Positions 34,862 through 46,915 of a DNA stretch of 64,000 nt are shown here, piece by piece. Within the stretch, counting starts at the first letter, position 1; each line of letters opens with the position of its first letter. Both the position numbers and the translations under genes were made by a program. Below the pieces are notes generated by a model that was not told the DNA's origin, made no database searches, and was given only the letters and a program-made list of their open reading frames with translations. Source of the DNA: Inia geoffrensis (lineage: Eukaryota > Chordata > Mammalia > Artiodactyla > Iniidae); contig CM070900.1 of assembly GCA_036417435.1 (NCBI GenBank), forward strand, positions 31,907,496 to 31,971,495, written 5' to 3'.

Positions 34862-35985
34862 CTAAACAAATGGGACCTAATTAAACTTAAATGCTTTGGC
34901 ACAGCAAGGGAAACCATAAAGAAAATGAAAAGACAACCTAAACAATAGGAAAACAATATTTTCAAATGAAGTGACCAACAAGGGATTAATCTCCAAAATG
35001 TACAAACATCTCGTGTAGCTCAATATCAAAAAAACAAACAATCCAATCAAAAAATGGACAGATCTAAATAGACATTTCTCCAAAGATGACATACAGATGG
35101 CTGAAAAGCACATGAAAAGATGCTGAACATCACTAATTATTAGAGAAATGCATATCAAAACTACAATGAGGTATCACCTCACACCAGTCAGAATGGCCAT
35201 CATCAAAAATCTACAAACAAGAAATGCGGAAATGAGTGTGGAGAAAAGGGAACCCTTCTACACTGTTGGAGGGAATGTAAATTGAAACAACCACTATGGA
35301 GAACAGAATGGAGGTTTCTTAAAAAACTAAAAATAGAGCTACCATATGATCCAGCAATCCCACTCCTGGGTATATATCCAAAGAAAACCATACTTCGAAA
35401 AGATACATGCACCCCAATGTTCACTGTAGCACTATTTACAATAGCCAAGGCATGGAAGCAACCTACATGTCCATCCATTGACAGAGGAATGGATAAAGAA
35501 GATGTGGTACATATATACAATGGAATATTAGCCATAACAAATAACAAAATAATGCCATTTTCAGCAACATGGAATGACCTAAAGATTGTCATACTGAGTG
35601 ATGTAAGTCAGATAAAGACAAATATCATATGATATCACTTATATGTGGCCTCTTAAAAAACAGTACAAATGAACTTATTTACAAAACAGAAATAGAGTCA
35701 CAGATGTAGAAAACAATCTTATGGTTACCAGGGGGGAAAAAGGGTGGGGTGGTAAATTCGGAGATTGGGATTGACATATACACATTACTATACACGAAAT
35801 AGATAACTAATAAGGAACTACTGTATAACACAGGGAACTCTACTCAATACTCTGTAATGACCTATACGGGAAAAGAATCTAAAAAAGAGTGGATATATGT
35901 ATATGTATAACTGATTCACTTTGCTGTACAGCAGAAACACAACATTGTAAATCAGCTATACTTCAATAAAAATTTTTTTTAAATA
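34862..35985 (+). pseudogene. L1 ORF2 C-terminus, 3'UTR and tail, sense segment
   Basis: The sense part opens near GGGACCTAATTAAACTTAAA. A frame at 35282-35632 encodes [20 protein letters not shown] and [20 protein letters not shown], the ORF2 C-terminus. The 3'UTR holds TGATTCACTTTGCTGTACAG and CTTCAATAAAAATTT. It is a different 3'UTR subtype from the copies at 3.8 and 27 kb. Confidence 0.9.
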
Positions 35986-36005
35986 ATAATAAAAAGGCAG
36001 ATTTA

Positions 36006-38309
36006 GGTCAAATCTCATGTAATCAACATAATATTCTCTAGCCTATTACTGGATTTATACATTGAAAACAATGCTGATGATATTAGTGAGATGCGAGCTT
36101 TATGTAATCCCCCAATTTAGCAAGAGTATTATCAGGGAAAAGAAGGAAAATTAAAAATTCTAATTATATATTTGGCCACTTCAGATTCTTGAGCTCCCAA
36201 AGCTCCTATGCCTGCCCATTCTTTTGTTTGTTTCAAAACAGATGAAAGACTTTTAACATATGAATACTAGGAACATAAGACAAACAGAACATTTTCAATA
36301 TGTACCAACACTGAGCAAATTTTATTTAAGCTACTAAGTTCCAGGGTAAAGGACCTATTCATTTGTTTACCAGTTCTTAAGAGTAGGTGTATAGTGCCTG
36401 ACATTTTCTAATTTTCTTGGCTTTAAAATTCTGTCCTTGGCATTAAATGAATAGATCTTCAAGAAGCAGTTCTTATGGGCTAATAGCTACTCTGGGCCAC
36501 TCCAATCTTAAATCACATCAACACAAAATTACTTGAGTTAAAAAGAAAGAATATAGCATATACACATATGTACCCACATATCCATACATGCATACAGACT
36601 GCAATTCTCTAGAAATCACCTACTTAAATAAGACTGAGTCTTCTTTAGTGAATGATATTTTTTAAAGTTCAAGTTATATACTCCTAAATTTATGGTAGAT
36701 CACATAGTAAAATAAGTTAATCTTTTCTGCTTCATTCACTTATCTTATTATCTACAATTCAATTTTTTCCAATAAATAATTAGAATAATTCTTAAAAAGT
36801 TAATTGACAATTCTAATTATATATTTCCTAGTTACCTAATGTGTTAATTAAAATAGACTCTGAGGAAAAGCAAATAGAGATCCATTCAGCCTCCCTTTAA
36901 GAACACTAGATAAACTCCAGTATTTCCTCACAGTTGAGTCTCCATCCATCTATTTCCTTTGCTTTTTAATTTTAACTACAGAGTCAATGTTGCCTTGTCT
37001 TCCTTTACATTTGTTGTGAAATCTTCTGGCACTTTTCTTTTCCCTTTCTTGTTGAAATTGTCAGAGTCTATATTTTTCCTTCAGTATTTCACTCAGCCTT
37101 AATGAAAATTAACTTCACAGTCAAAATAAAATGAAGTTAATGGAAGAAAAGAAGAAGGTAATAAGTTTAAAAGAAAAGTGATGCCATACCTAGGAAAATC
37201 AGTGTCAAAAGCTGTGATCATGTCATCACTTGATTATACAACATCATTAACACAGCTGATGTAAAGTTATCCTGAGTATAATTGTGTGAGAGAAACACAG
37301 GTGTGGAGTGTATATACCACCCACTGGATTCTACTCAGAGTCTGTGAAGGTCGTGTGTTGTCATCACATTTCAGGACCTCATACCAAAATAGAAGCACCT
37401 TTGATGGTAAAAGATAAGGCTGAAGTATAAATGGAAAACCAATTGCCTTCTTTATATTGCAGAAAGCTTACATTACAAGGCATTTCCATTCTAACATAAA
37501 TACACTTCACATATTCTATATCAAGAAATAGTTGAAACTCTCATATCTGGCACATGAAGCTATTGCATGTTCCAGTCTATTCCCCTTTCTCTCTCTCTTC
37601 CTTCCCCCCCAATTCCCTTCCCTGCTCTCTCTTCCTTGACCCCAGACAACATTTCCTTGCTACATCATACCACAAGCAATAGTTTGATCTTTGCCTTAAT
37701 CCAATACACATCAATCAAATCAATTAAGTGATTAAGCACCAAAGATTTATAACAGGCTCTATAAAAAATAAAACTCAGGATACAACATCTTTCGGACACA
37801 ATAATAATCTGGCGTTTAAAATTTAACTTTTCCTAAACCATTCAAAGAAAACAAAACCTAAAGATAAAATATAATTAAAAAGAAAAATAATCTGCATCTT
37901 TCTCTCCTATTTAACTGGAACCTGGAAATATGTAGTTGATTCTGGAATAAATTAATCTGTAATTATTCAGTATGATTAATTGTAATTTAGTAAATGTAAG
38001 TTTTATTAGTTTGTATGCATTTGTTATGATCTTTTTTATTTTTTAAAAGAGGTATCTTTACTGACAGGAACTTTATTTGCGGCCATGCCAGTCAAGACTT
38101 TGAATCTTTGAGTTTCCATTTTCTTATTTAGTAAAGAGGGTCATGTCTATTCATCCCTCAAGGCCAAACTATTCCAGGCTTCTTTGTTAAGGTACCCACA
38201 TTACTCTAGCTCTATCATGTAGTTGATTACTAAATGTTTTTGGTTATCATTAACCATTTTTGCAAAATTCCCTACTCTCAATACATGTGGTTTCCATGAA
38301 ACTAATTTC
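36006..38309. other. Unique AT-rich sequence
   Basis: About 2.3 kb without a gene or firm repeat. 37570-37650 is C/T-rich (CTCTCTCTTCCTTCCCCCCC). 38085-38165 faintly resembles MIR. Confidence 0.45.
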
Positions 38310-38725
38310 ATTCATAAGTACCTGGCTGGCATGTGACTCAAGCCTGAACAATAAAAACCTTACATTTGTCTGCCTCGGTGATTGTTTCAAGGATGGGTAC
38401 GTGACCTCATCAGAATCAACTGGACATTTGGCAGCTTTTGCTGAGATTTCTCATACAGAGTTATTCTCTTTCCCTGCAGCACTTGAACTAGTGGCAGCCA
38501 CTCTACAAACACAAAGAGGAAGTCTGTCTGAGACTGGAGCTAATATGAAAAAAGAATCAAGATCTGGAGAGAGCAACTGTTTGATCCTCTGAATCAAGCA
38601 GCCAATAGGTTTATACATATTGTTGGAAGTCTCAGTTACTAGGGATAATGATTATGTCTTTTGTTTAAATAAACTTGAGTTGGATGTTTTGTACTTTGCA
38701 ACCAAAATGCCTTAGCTGACACATA
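38310..38725 (+). repeat. Old mammalian LTR-like interspersed repeat
   Basis: GCATGTGACTCAAGCCTGAAC, TTCAAGGATGGGTACGTGAC, GGACATTTGGCAGCTTTTGC and CTTTGCAACCAAAATGCCTT follow a common mammalian repeat whose family name I cannot give with confidence. The 110-codon frame at 38260-38592 lies in it and is not a gene. Confidence 0.55.
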
Positions 38726-38894
38726 GCAATGATCACTCTCACTTCAAATTTTCTATGGAAATTAAAACTGGAATTTTATAATACATGAGTTTAAATTATT
38801 TTGCATATATTAAGGAATGATTGTTTTTATCCTTATGATAGGATTTAATTTCTACAAGGAAAATTTTGTCTTATGAACAACTGTGTTCTCCGAT

Positions 38895-39290
38895 GTTAAA
38901 AGGTAAACTGAGACACATTAAAATCTTCAAGAGTTTATTTGAGCACACATGGATTTGAATTGGGCAGTGACAAAACCAGACTGGTTGAAAGGGTTCAACT
39001 GAGCTAGCGGCAAGGTTTTCATAGAGAAGACACTAAAGCAAAGTGAAGAAATCATTTGAATCGTTACAGCTTAAGCAGTTGCCTGGTTTGGGAAATCCTA
39101 TTTGGCTGTTGGTGATTGGTTGTTCTTAGACTCTGTTTTCTTGGATTTGAGTGCACTGACCCTGGCTTAGACTTTGGTTTGCTTGCTTATGTGGACTACC
39201 AATGCATTAGAGCCACCCCAGTCTAATGGCTTCCTTGTTTAAACACTGTAACACCAGGATATTCTCCATAGCTTTACGTGCAAATATAAT
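38895..39290 (-). repeat. Possible old endogenous-retrovirus LTR, antisense
   Basis: CAAGAGTTTATTTGAGCACA (an antisense poly-A-signal-like start), GCTTAAGCAGTTGCCTGGTTT and GGCTGTTGGTGATTGGTTG resemble LTR text of ERV type. No ends or coding parts visible. Confidence 0.4.
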
Positions 39291-40690
39291 GCAGGGGCGA
39301 AAACAAGCCTTACTCAATCAAAAGTCTGTTAGCGATACTTCTAACCTGACCTTCTCACCTGACCTGTAACAGTATATAAAGAAGAGAGGTTTCCCCCCAT
39401 TATCTTTATTGCTTAATTATTGATAGATTATTTAGGAATGAATTTTATCATAACAGCAATACAACTGACTAGGAATGACAGAATTCCATAACAGGAGATT
39501 TTCATTTATTGTGTTAATTACTTATGCATTAATTATATATAAAATCATGATAAAGAGTGGGTTTCTGACAGAACTTCCCAATATCTTAAACATTGAAAAT
39601 CGTTAGGCAGGATTTTTTTTGGTGTGACCTATCAGGACCACAGTTCCTCTCTATATCACTTACTTTATGCTGTTTTGTTACTGTGGGTATTACAATCGTC
39701 ATTTATGCCAGTCTGTGTTGAGATGTCACTTTGATGTATTTGGTCTAAATTTTTAATTGCATAAATATCTGTCTACATCTACAATTTCTCAAAGTTGACT
39801 TTTTAGGTAGAATCTTTACCATTGTTTTTTTTACGTTTTTCTAAGGTTTTCTAATAAATTTCTACTTCAGTTATTATCACCTAGAATTTTCTTCCTAACT
39901 GCATGTCTGTGAATGTACTATAAGGCACTATCTCTCCACCCCTCATACCCCATCTTAGTTCTCTGATGGCATGGCGATATTTTTAATAACTCTTGCTTCA
40001 GTTACTTCAGTGATGTGAATTTATTTAAGCCACACCATTTAATTGGAAGAACTCTTTCCACCTGGATAAATGCAAATCCTACTCCAAGCCAAGAAGCCTA
40101 GATACAAGTTCTCTTCTATTAATTACATTAAGCATTTGCCTTGGCTGAAAGTTACAAGGATTCTGCTTTCACTTAAATACCATAGGATCTGTGTTCACCA
40201 GAGTCACACACTTAAGATGCACTCAATGATTACATATTGACTGATAAGAAAAAATGCTCAATGATAAAGGGAATGGACACCATTCATTTTCCCTTCTCGT
40301 TTTTATAAGAAAATGTATGGCATTCAGTATAAGTCCTATTATAGGAAGTATGCTAAGTTTACATCTATCTGTTAGCTGAAATAAGAATTTCTAGGCTGAT
40401 GATCAGTAATGATCAGTAATTCAATAAATTACTAAATTCAATTGAATGCATGTGTCAACACCTAATTAAGCACGTCATCAACTCAACAAGAATTAAGAAG
40501 TATGCATCTTCTTGTATTATTAACAACCTCTCAAAGAGCTGCTATTCAGTCTTCAGGTTCTGCCCTGAATCTATTCTTTGGATACAGTTCCTAATCCGAG
40601 ATTAATTTATTCAAACTTTACCTTTGTGTAAAACCTATAGACTTTAAGCAGGCTTCAGTGGGACTACTGGAACTCAGGGACTCTACAGCA
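39291..40690. other. Unique AT-rich sequence
   Basis: Nothing recognised, apart from a short tandem duplication GATCAGTAAT x2 near 40400-40420. Confidence 0.45.
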
Positions 40691-40723
40691 TTAAAATCCA
40701 GTTCTTATATGACTGGATTTTAA
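40691..40723. repeat. Perfect 12-base inverted repeat, 9-base loop
   Basis: TTAAAATCCAGT (40691-40702) and ACTGGATTTTAA (40712-40723) are exact reverse complements separated by TCTTATATG. The DNA or RNA could form a hairpin. It is not followed by a T run and has no known role here. Confidence 0.85.
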
Positions 40724-42458
40724 TATAGTAACATTTATATTTTATCAGAACATGTAAACAAAATCATTTTCTTCATTTGTATTTTAGTTTACCAAATATT
40801 TAATGAAACAATTGCCACAAAGGTTTATTGTACACCCTGTTAAACACTGCACAATATTTTAAGTAATAAGACTTTTAACTTATGCAGATTACTTCTTTTG
40901 CGAAATTTCCATTATTACTTATAAACGTGAAAAATCTCTAACAGTTACAATGGAATATAATAATAATTTTATTTGATCAGCTCCCCTAATGCTAGAGTGG
41001 GAAGAATGAAAATCTTTATGAGGGCTGAGAGAATGTCTCATAGAGGTAAAATGTGAAATTTTAAGATTGGTAAACAGAACTGTGTAAGGGAAGTGGAATG
41101 AGAGCAAATAAAGAATGATCATAAGTATGAAGGTATCTGTACCTCGTCATCGCAGATGAGTCAGGAAACTAACCTTAGCACATAAGGGAGATGGATAAAA
41201 TAGAAAAGTAAAATTCAGACAGATATTCTAAAACAGTATTTTACAGGCAATACATTCATACAAATAAAAGCTACCTCAACTAAGTACGATAAATGTGGAA
41301 ATTTCTTCAGAAACTGTAAAATGTAATCTAGTTATCAGTTGTTACTATCATCACTCCTCTTGTATAATTTGGAAGCCAAAATAACAATGTAAGAATTTAG
41401 AGAGAACATAATCAAAAAAGTTTAAACTTCAGTGAAGAATCATAGTTAAATAGGAAGACAACCCAAGGGAGGCAAAAAAGGAGCAGATGAAGACAGGAGG
41501 AACATTAGGATACAAGAGTTTCAGGAAAACAAGGGGGAAACAGTATGTTTTTTCCCCTGGTTTTTTCTTGCATGAGAATGTACACGTACGGTTTTATCAC
41601 CACTGTTATTTTTATTTCACAGTTCTTAATAGACAAGCTAACCTATAATTACCGAAGAATGAATAGAGTAGTTTTTCAGATAGCAGGACACTGAAAACAC
41701 ATTTACACTTAAGAGGAGGTGATTAGTTGGTAGAATGTGTTAGAAAAGCTTCAAATCCCATAAAACAAAAATCAATCCTTTCATTCAGGGGTTGTTTTTC
41801 ATCACTGACTGAAAAATACAGTCATTTCATTAAACCCTCCTTCAGGTTTTTAAATTGTTCCAGGGGTATTATCAGGTGTGTTTCCATAATACCACCTACT
41901 ATGGATTGGCAGAGACACAAAAATACATGATCAAGTATAACTGAGTGAGTTGAAGTCTTCTAGAAATATTTACTACCAAACAGCAGTCTCTTAACATTAA
42001 AAAATTGCATATTGGATTCAAAACTATATTAAAGAAACATTTTTTTAATGTGCCAAACACTGGGCAAACACAAATACACACACCCAAAAAAACAGATTTT
42101 CTCTAGTCAAGCTCACCATTTAGTGAGAAAAATAAGCAGTAAACAATTTTTTAAAAAGCTAGTAATGCAATATGTGGTAAAACATTCTGAAAAGTGGGGA
42201 AACTGACTACCTTGAAGGTGAAAAAAAGGCAAGTGATAACTGAATTGGATCTCACACAAGAGTTGTTTTCATTTTTCAATTTTTTGTTTTGTTTTTTCTT
42301 GATGAAAAGGAGGAGTACATGATAGGCAAGGGGAGAAGTGCTAATGTGTGGCAAGGTGAAACCATTTCATGTTTTAGTAACACTGAGTTATCCCATGAGG
42401 TTGGAGTCAAGACACTAAAAAATGTGGTGATTGAGGCTGTTCTACTTGAAATGGGCCC
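40724..42458. other. Unique AT-rich sequence
   Basis: No gene or repeat recognised. An AP-1-like TGAGTCA is present near 41157-41163. Confidence 0.45.
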
Positions 42459-42915
42459 TGTATTAGTCAGGTTCTCCAGAGAAACTGAACCTACAGGACA
42501 TATACAGGTACATATGTATAAGATTTACTATAGGAATTGGCTCATGCAGTTATGAACCAAGACAGTCTGCCCTCTGCAAACTGGAGAACCAGGAAAGCCA
42601 GTGGTACAATTTAGTCCAAGTCTGAACTCTAAAGAATCAGTAGCTCTGATGTTGAGGGCAGGAAAAGATGGGCATCCCAGGTAAAGAAGAGAAAGGGTGA
42701 ATTCAACCTTCCTTTACCTTTCTGTTCCACTCAGACTCTCAACAGATTGGATGACACCCACCCACATAGGTGAGGATGGACTTCTTTACTCAGTCTACTG
42801 AATCAAATGCTAACCTCTTCCAGAACACTCTCACAGACACCAGAAATAATGTGTCATCAGCTATCTGGACATCCCTTGGTCCAGTGAAGTAAACATGTAA
42901 AATTAACCATCCTCA
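42459..42915 (+). mobile_element. LTR-type repeat, TG...CA ends
   Basis: TGTATTAGTCAGGTTCTCCAG opens and AATTAACCATCCTCA closes the element. Inside are TAGGAATTGGCTCATGCAGT, CAGATTGGATGACACCCACC and CTTTACTCAGTCTACTGAAT. This is a widespread mammalian LTR-type repeat; I am unsure of the subfamily. Confidence 0.7.
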
Positions 42916-42954
42916 TCACCACTAGCCCCCAAACTTCTCACAAAACTACAGCTG

Positions 42955-43242
42955 TCTTGTCATTCAGGTTCTGATTTAGATATTACAGTGCCATTGTGAT
43001 CCTCCCTGACACTCTAATATAAAGCAAAATCATACCTCCTCCCCAGTCCTATCACATCACCTTATTTTACTTTCACTCTACTTTTTTTCACCCTATGTTT
43101 CTTTCACCATAAAACTTATGACTTCCTGATGGTTTTCTTTCTTTTACATACTTATTTATTGTATGTATATTTCCACTAAGAATATGTTTCATAAGAGCAG
43201 GGTTGATATCTTTGTACTTACTGGAATATTCTGTGGGACTAA
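42955..43242 (+). repeat. L2-type LINE 3' end
   Basis: ATCCTCCCTGACACTCTAAT, CACATCACCTTATTTTAC, CTTATTTATTGTATGTATAT and CATAAGAGCAGGGTTGATAT resemble the L2 3' end in order. Confidence 0.5.
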
Positions 43243-43763
43243 CCTAGAGATATATGTTATATGTACGTGAAGGCAACAGATGAGCACACAAAATTTCAAT
43301 CATCATTTAGGAGAATGACTCTTAAAAATAAGCCAGCAAGTATTCCTAAATCAATATCAAAAGCTTAAAGAATGAAAGAAATAATTTCCCAAAGATCACA
43401 GTCTCATTCCTTAGATGTTAATTTTCTATGAAAATATTATATCTACATTATTTACTCCAAAAAAGTAATACTAATGCATTTCTTTTAAGGATTAATCAAA
43501 AAGAGAAAGTTTGAGGAAAATAAAAATTGCTACAGTGAAAGCAAAAAAGATGCCATGCTAAAAACTTAAATTCCAAATCCTCTTCTCAACTTTCAAGAAA
43601 ACTGGATACTTACCCATTTCTTAATGGATCAAAGAACATTTCTCCTACCACTCCCAATACCCAGTAATTTTAAAAATCACATAATTATCAATATTAGACT
43701 AACAGAAAACTATTCCATTAGTTTCTACCTTTACAATTCTATAATTTTCTTTCAGGATGCATT
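43243..43763. other. Unique sequence
   Basis: Nothing recognised. The frame at 43624-43869 runs into the LTR and has no features. Confidence 0.45.
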
Positions 43764-44342
43764 CTGGAGAGAGATTTGTCCCCCAATGTGTAACGGTTTT
43801 AAACGTATCTGCAACTCTTTGATATTCCTTCCACCAGGAAATAGAGTCTATGTTCCCTCCTTCTCTTGAATCTGGGTGGGCTTGTAATTTGCTTGCAACT
43901 AACAGAATGGGATGGAAGTGACACCATTTGATTTCTGAGGCTAGGTGATAAAAGCCAATGCAGCTTCCATCTTACTCACTGGAACACTCACTTGTGGAAC
44001 TCTGAATTGCCATGTAAGAATCTAACCATTTTGAGGAAGCCATACCATGGGGAAGCCCAAGACACATAAAGCCACCACATGTAGATACACCATTCCAGAG
44101 TCCAAGTTCAGGTCTAAGCTGACAACTAAAATGAACTGCCAGGTTTGTGAATGAAGATATCTCCAGGTGATACTGGACACTCACCCTCAAATGTTGTCTC
44201 TCCATCTTAAGCCCCAGACTTCTCTAAACAGAGAAAATCTATTTCTGCTGTGCCCTTCCTATATTTTTAACCCAAAGAATCAGTGATCATAACAAAACTG
44301 TTGTTTTAAGCCACTGAGTATTGGAGTAATTGTTATTCAATT
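43764..44342 (+). mobile_element. MLT1-type LTR (ERVL-MaLR)
   Basis: GATTTGTCCCCCAATGTGTA, GAATCTGGGTGGGCTTGTAA, CAGCTTCCATCTTACTCACT and TGTTGTTTTAAGCCACTGAG are MLT1 landmarks in order. Older and more diverged than the copy at 31327. Confidence 0.75.
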
Positions 44343-44343
44343 G

Positions 44344-44653
44344 GGGTATACCTTGTTTTATTGTGCCTCGCTTTATTGTGCTTCACAGATATTGTGCTTT
44401 TTACAAATTGAAGGTTTGTGGCAACCCTACACCATCAGATAATGGTTAGCATTTTAGCAATAAAGTATGTTTTAACTAAGGTATGTACTTTTTTTAGACA
44501 TAATGCTATAGCACACTTAATAGACTACAATATAGTGTAAACATAACTTTTATATTCACTGGGAAAATAACGTTCATGTGACTTGTTTTATTGTGATATT
44601 TGCTTTACTGGAAATAAAGCAACCGAACCCACAATATCTTTGTGGTATGCCTG
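44344..44653 (+). mobile_element. Tigger-type MITE
   Basis: GGTATACCTTGTTTTATTGTG at the left and GTGGTATGCCTG at the right are inverted ends. Inside are GAAGGTTTGTGGCAACCCTA at one side and AGTCTATTAAG-type text in reverse (TTAATAGACTACAATATAGT) at the other, showing the two ends of a Tigger/pogo element joined with its transposase deleted. Confidence 0.82.
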
Positions 44654-45670
44654 TAATAGTGATCACTATGCAAAGATTATAAATAAGTTTTTATCAGCAT
44701 GAAAAGAGATCCATATAAATGTGGCGAGAAAAACAGATAATCCTTGCAGAGAGATGTCCATCACAAGAGCCTGTCCTAATTAGCCAGTTACTCATTGTTA
44801 AAGAGGATTCCATTTAGCCTGGAAGAACGCTACCATTTAGAAATTCTAAACAATATTTACCAGACAGGGTATTATTATAGGGCTCCATCAAGGCAAGAAC
44901 TATTTAGAAAATTTATGTGCTTAAGGACCTTAACTGGATTTTTGTTTTCTACTTGGAATAAACTGGTAATTGTGAACCAATATCTCTACCACATGTTTAA
45001 TATTTTACTTCTAAGTATTTCTGCCTTTAAAATATGCTTCACAAGCATGGGAAATGGCTGTGTAAAACAAGCAAGCAAGCAAACAAATAAAAACAACAGA
45101 TGGTAAGCTTTTTCTCATTAGAACTGTTTCAACCTAGAGACAGTATTTCTCTAACAATTTGTATGGCTGGTTGAATTACACAGACCAACACTGCTTGAAA
45201 TGGTATTTGGGTCCCATTAAAAATACCAGTGTAACTTCTGGTTGGAATAATTTCATTTATGAAAGTGAAAACTTACAAACGTGGCCTCTGAAAAGATAGG
45301 TGGGTTTTAGTTCAGGTTCTACATGGTCTTGAAGAATGAAAAATTACCTATTCAACTTAGTCAACGTAGTTAGTTATGCTACTTGAAACTCCAAGTCTCC
45401 CCACAAATCAGAATGTTCCTTTTCCGAACAGAATGCAAAATTACTAGATTTCAAAGATCATTTTGTGTTAGCATGTCATACCCAAACATTAATAGATATT
45501 AATTATAACAATATAAATTCAGTATTATTTTTTCTTAAATAAATTCTATTTGGATTTTGCCATCTGAATTTGAAAACAAGTCACCTTTCACGAGCATTTA
45601 CTTCATTTGAATGAATAGGTTATAAATTCTGTGCAATATGCTTTAAGGGGTTATTGACAATTCTATTGAG
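44654..45670. other. Unique sequence
   Basis: No gene recognised. The 103-codon frame at 44795-45106 ends in a Lys/Asn/Gln-rich run from (CAAG)n-like text (45067-45090) and looks accidental. Confidence 0.45.
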
Positions 45671-45990
45671 CAGTACAGACCAACACAAATACAGTGTGAA
45701 CCATAAACAAAAATTGTATACAGAGTTTAAAATTTCCTAGTAGCCACATTTTAAAAAGTAAAAATAGACTGGTGAAATTAATTTTAAAATATAAGTAATT
45801 TAACCCACTATATCCAAAATATTATCATTTCATACCTGTAATCAATAAAAACACTTTACTTTTTTGTCTTACGTCTTTGAAGTAGATTGTTTATTTTACA
45901 CTAACAGTGTACATATCTCAATGTGAGCTAGCCTTGTTTGAGCTGTTCAATGGCCACATGTGACTAGTGAGGACCACGCTGGATAGTGCA
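45671..45990 (+). mobile_element. hAT-Charlie element (MER1-type)
   Basis: The ends CAGTACAGACCAACACAAAT and GGATAGTGCAGC resemble this family's inverted termini. Inside are TTCCTAGTAGCCACATTTTA, GGTGAAATTAATTTTAAAAT and CAATGGCCACATGTGACTAG. No transposase. Confidence 0.78.
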
Positions 45991-46454
45991 GCTAGAGAAT
46001 ATTTTCTACTATGGAGCAAATCTCAGGTTTTATGTATCTTTATCTACTTCATTTTCCCCCTTTATGGCAAGACTCTAATTCTTTCAAATATCTCAAATAA
46101 TCAGTAAAATGTTTCATTTGGACCCTTTTATGATAAATAATTTATTATTCAAAATAAGCCTTTATTTCTTCCCATTAGCTTTAATTCCAAATGCCTGCAT
46201 GCTACTTTAATTCAATATGCAGATTTAATCGAAGTTTACCAAAACTACAGAAAGACACACTAAATGTAATTAATCATTCCTTTGGCTAAACTGTCAGCTG
46301 TGCAGAGCAACCTTTTCTGACCACCTTCTCCCATTGATCCCACAAGTCACTCCACCATGTAATCCTGCTTAATTCTTTTCGTGGTTCATAAAACTATTTT
46401 AAAATATACTATTTATTTAAATCAGTTTACTTGTTCATTGTTTATCTCTGCTAC
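45991..46454. other. Unique sequence with a possible conserved segment
   Basis: 46185-46320 is repeat-free and contains ATATGCAGATTTAATC, TAATTAATCATT and CTGTCAGCTG, the kind of homeodomain/MEIS/E-box words seen in developmental enhancers. This is motif reading only. Confidence 0.3.
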
Positions 46455-46575
46455 TATAATATAGGCTCTGTGAGAGCAGGCCATTTATTCCCTCAAGCAC
46501 CATTGCTGCTCATTGCTTGAAGAGCACACAGCACATCAGAGGTGCTCAATAAATACTTGTTCATTGAATTAATAA
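46455..46575 (+). repeat. L2 LINE 3' end
   Basis: TATAGGCTCTGTGAGAGCAG, CACAGCACATCAGAGGTGCT and CAATAAATACTTGTTCATTG match the L2 terminus closely. Confidence 0.8.
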
Positions 46576-46590
46576 ATATCCTCATTGAAT

Positions 46591-46915
46591 TTTAAAAGCA
46601 TAAGCACTCTTTTGGGTTTCCCTGGTGGCGCAGTGGTTGGGAATCTGCCTGCCAATGCAGGGGACCGGGGTTCGAGCCCCAGTCTGGGAGGATCCCATGT
46701 GCTGAGGAGCAACTAAGCCCGTGCGCCACAACTACTGAGCCTGCGCTCTAGAGCCCGTGAGACACAACTACTGAGCTCATGCACTGCCACGAGGAGTAGC
46801 CACTACTTGCTGCAACTGGAGAAAGCCCATGTGCAGCAATGAAGACCCAACACAGCTTAAATGGATAAATAAATAAATTTAATCTTTTTTTTTTTTAAAA
46901 GCATAGGCACTCTTT
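46591..46915 (+). mobile_element. Long-form CHR SINE (CHR-2-like) with 22-base duplication
   Basis: A sense SINE occupies 46613-46893: tRNA-like head, then GGAGCAACTAAGCCCGTGCG, CACAACTACTGAGCCTGCGC and CAATGAAGACCCAACACAGC, ending in an (AAAT)n plus T-rich tail. The 22-base duplication begins TTTAAAAGCATAAGCACTC (46591) and returns at 46894-46915 with one mismatch (G for A). Confidence 0.95.
46626..46679 (+). promoter_or_regulatory. Pol III internal promoter of the CHR SINE (A and B boxes)
   Basis: TGGCGCAGTGG (46626-46636) matches the A-box pattern TRGCNNAGYGG. GGTTCGAGCCC (46669-46679) is close to the B-box pattern GGTTCGANNCC. The 32-base spacing is tRNA-like. Activity is not known. Confidence 0.7.

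Larger units (their letters stand above)
34099..36005 (+). mobile_element. Twin-primed L1 (copy 3): inverted 5' segment plus sense 3' segment
   Basis: 34113-34861 is ORF2 in reverse orientation; 34862-35985 is the following part of ORF2, the 3'UTR and an A-rich tail in sense orientation. The outer edge of the inverted part (34113) and the start of the sense part (34862) are neighbouring points in ORF2, exactly as twin priming predicts. Imperfect duplications AAAGGGAAGATTTA (34099-34112) and AAAAGGCAGATTTA (35992-36005), 12 of 14 matching, flank the whole. About 1.9 kb and non-functional. Confidence 0.93.

Noticed and set aside
38260..38592. 110-codon frame as a possible gene
   Set aside because: It falls in an old interspersed repeat and shows no conserved protein signature.
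40398..40420. GATCAGTAAT tandem pair as a possible repeat array or CRISPR-like unit
   Set aside because: Only two short units, no spacers; a local duplication.
46626..46700. tRNA gene suggested by A and B boxes
   Set aside because: It is the tRNA-derived head of a CHR SINE and does not fold as an intact tRNA with a proper acceptor stem and 3' end.
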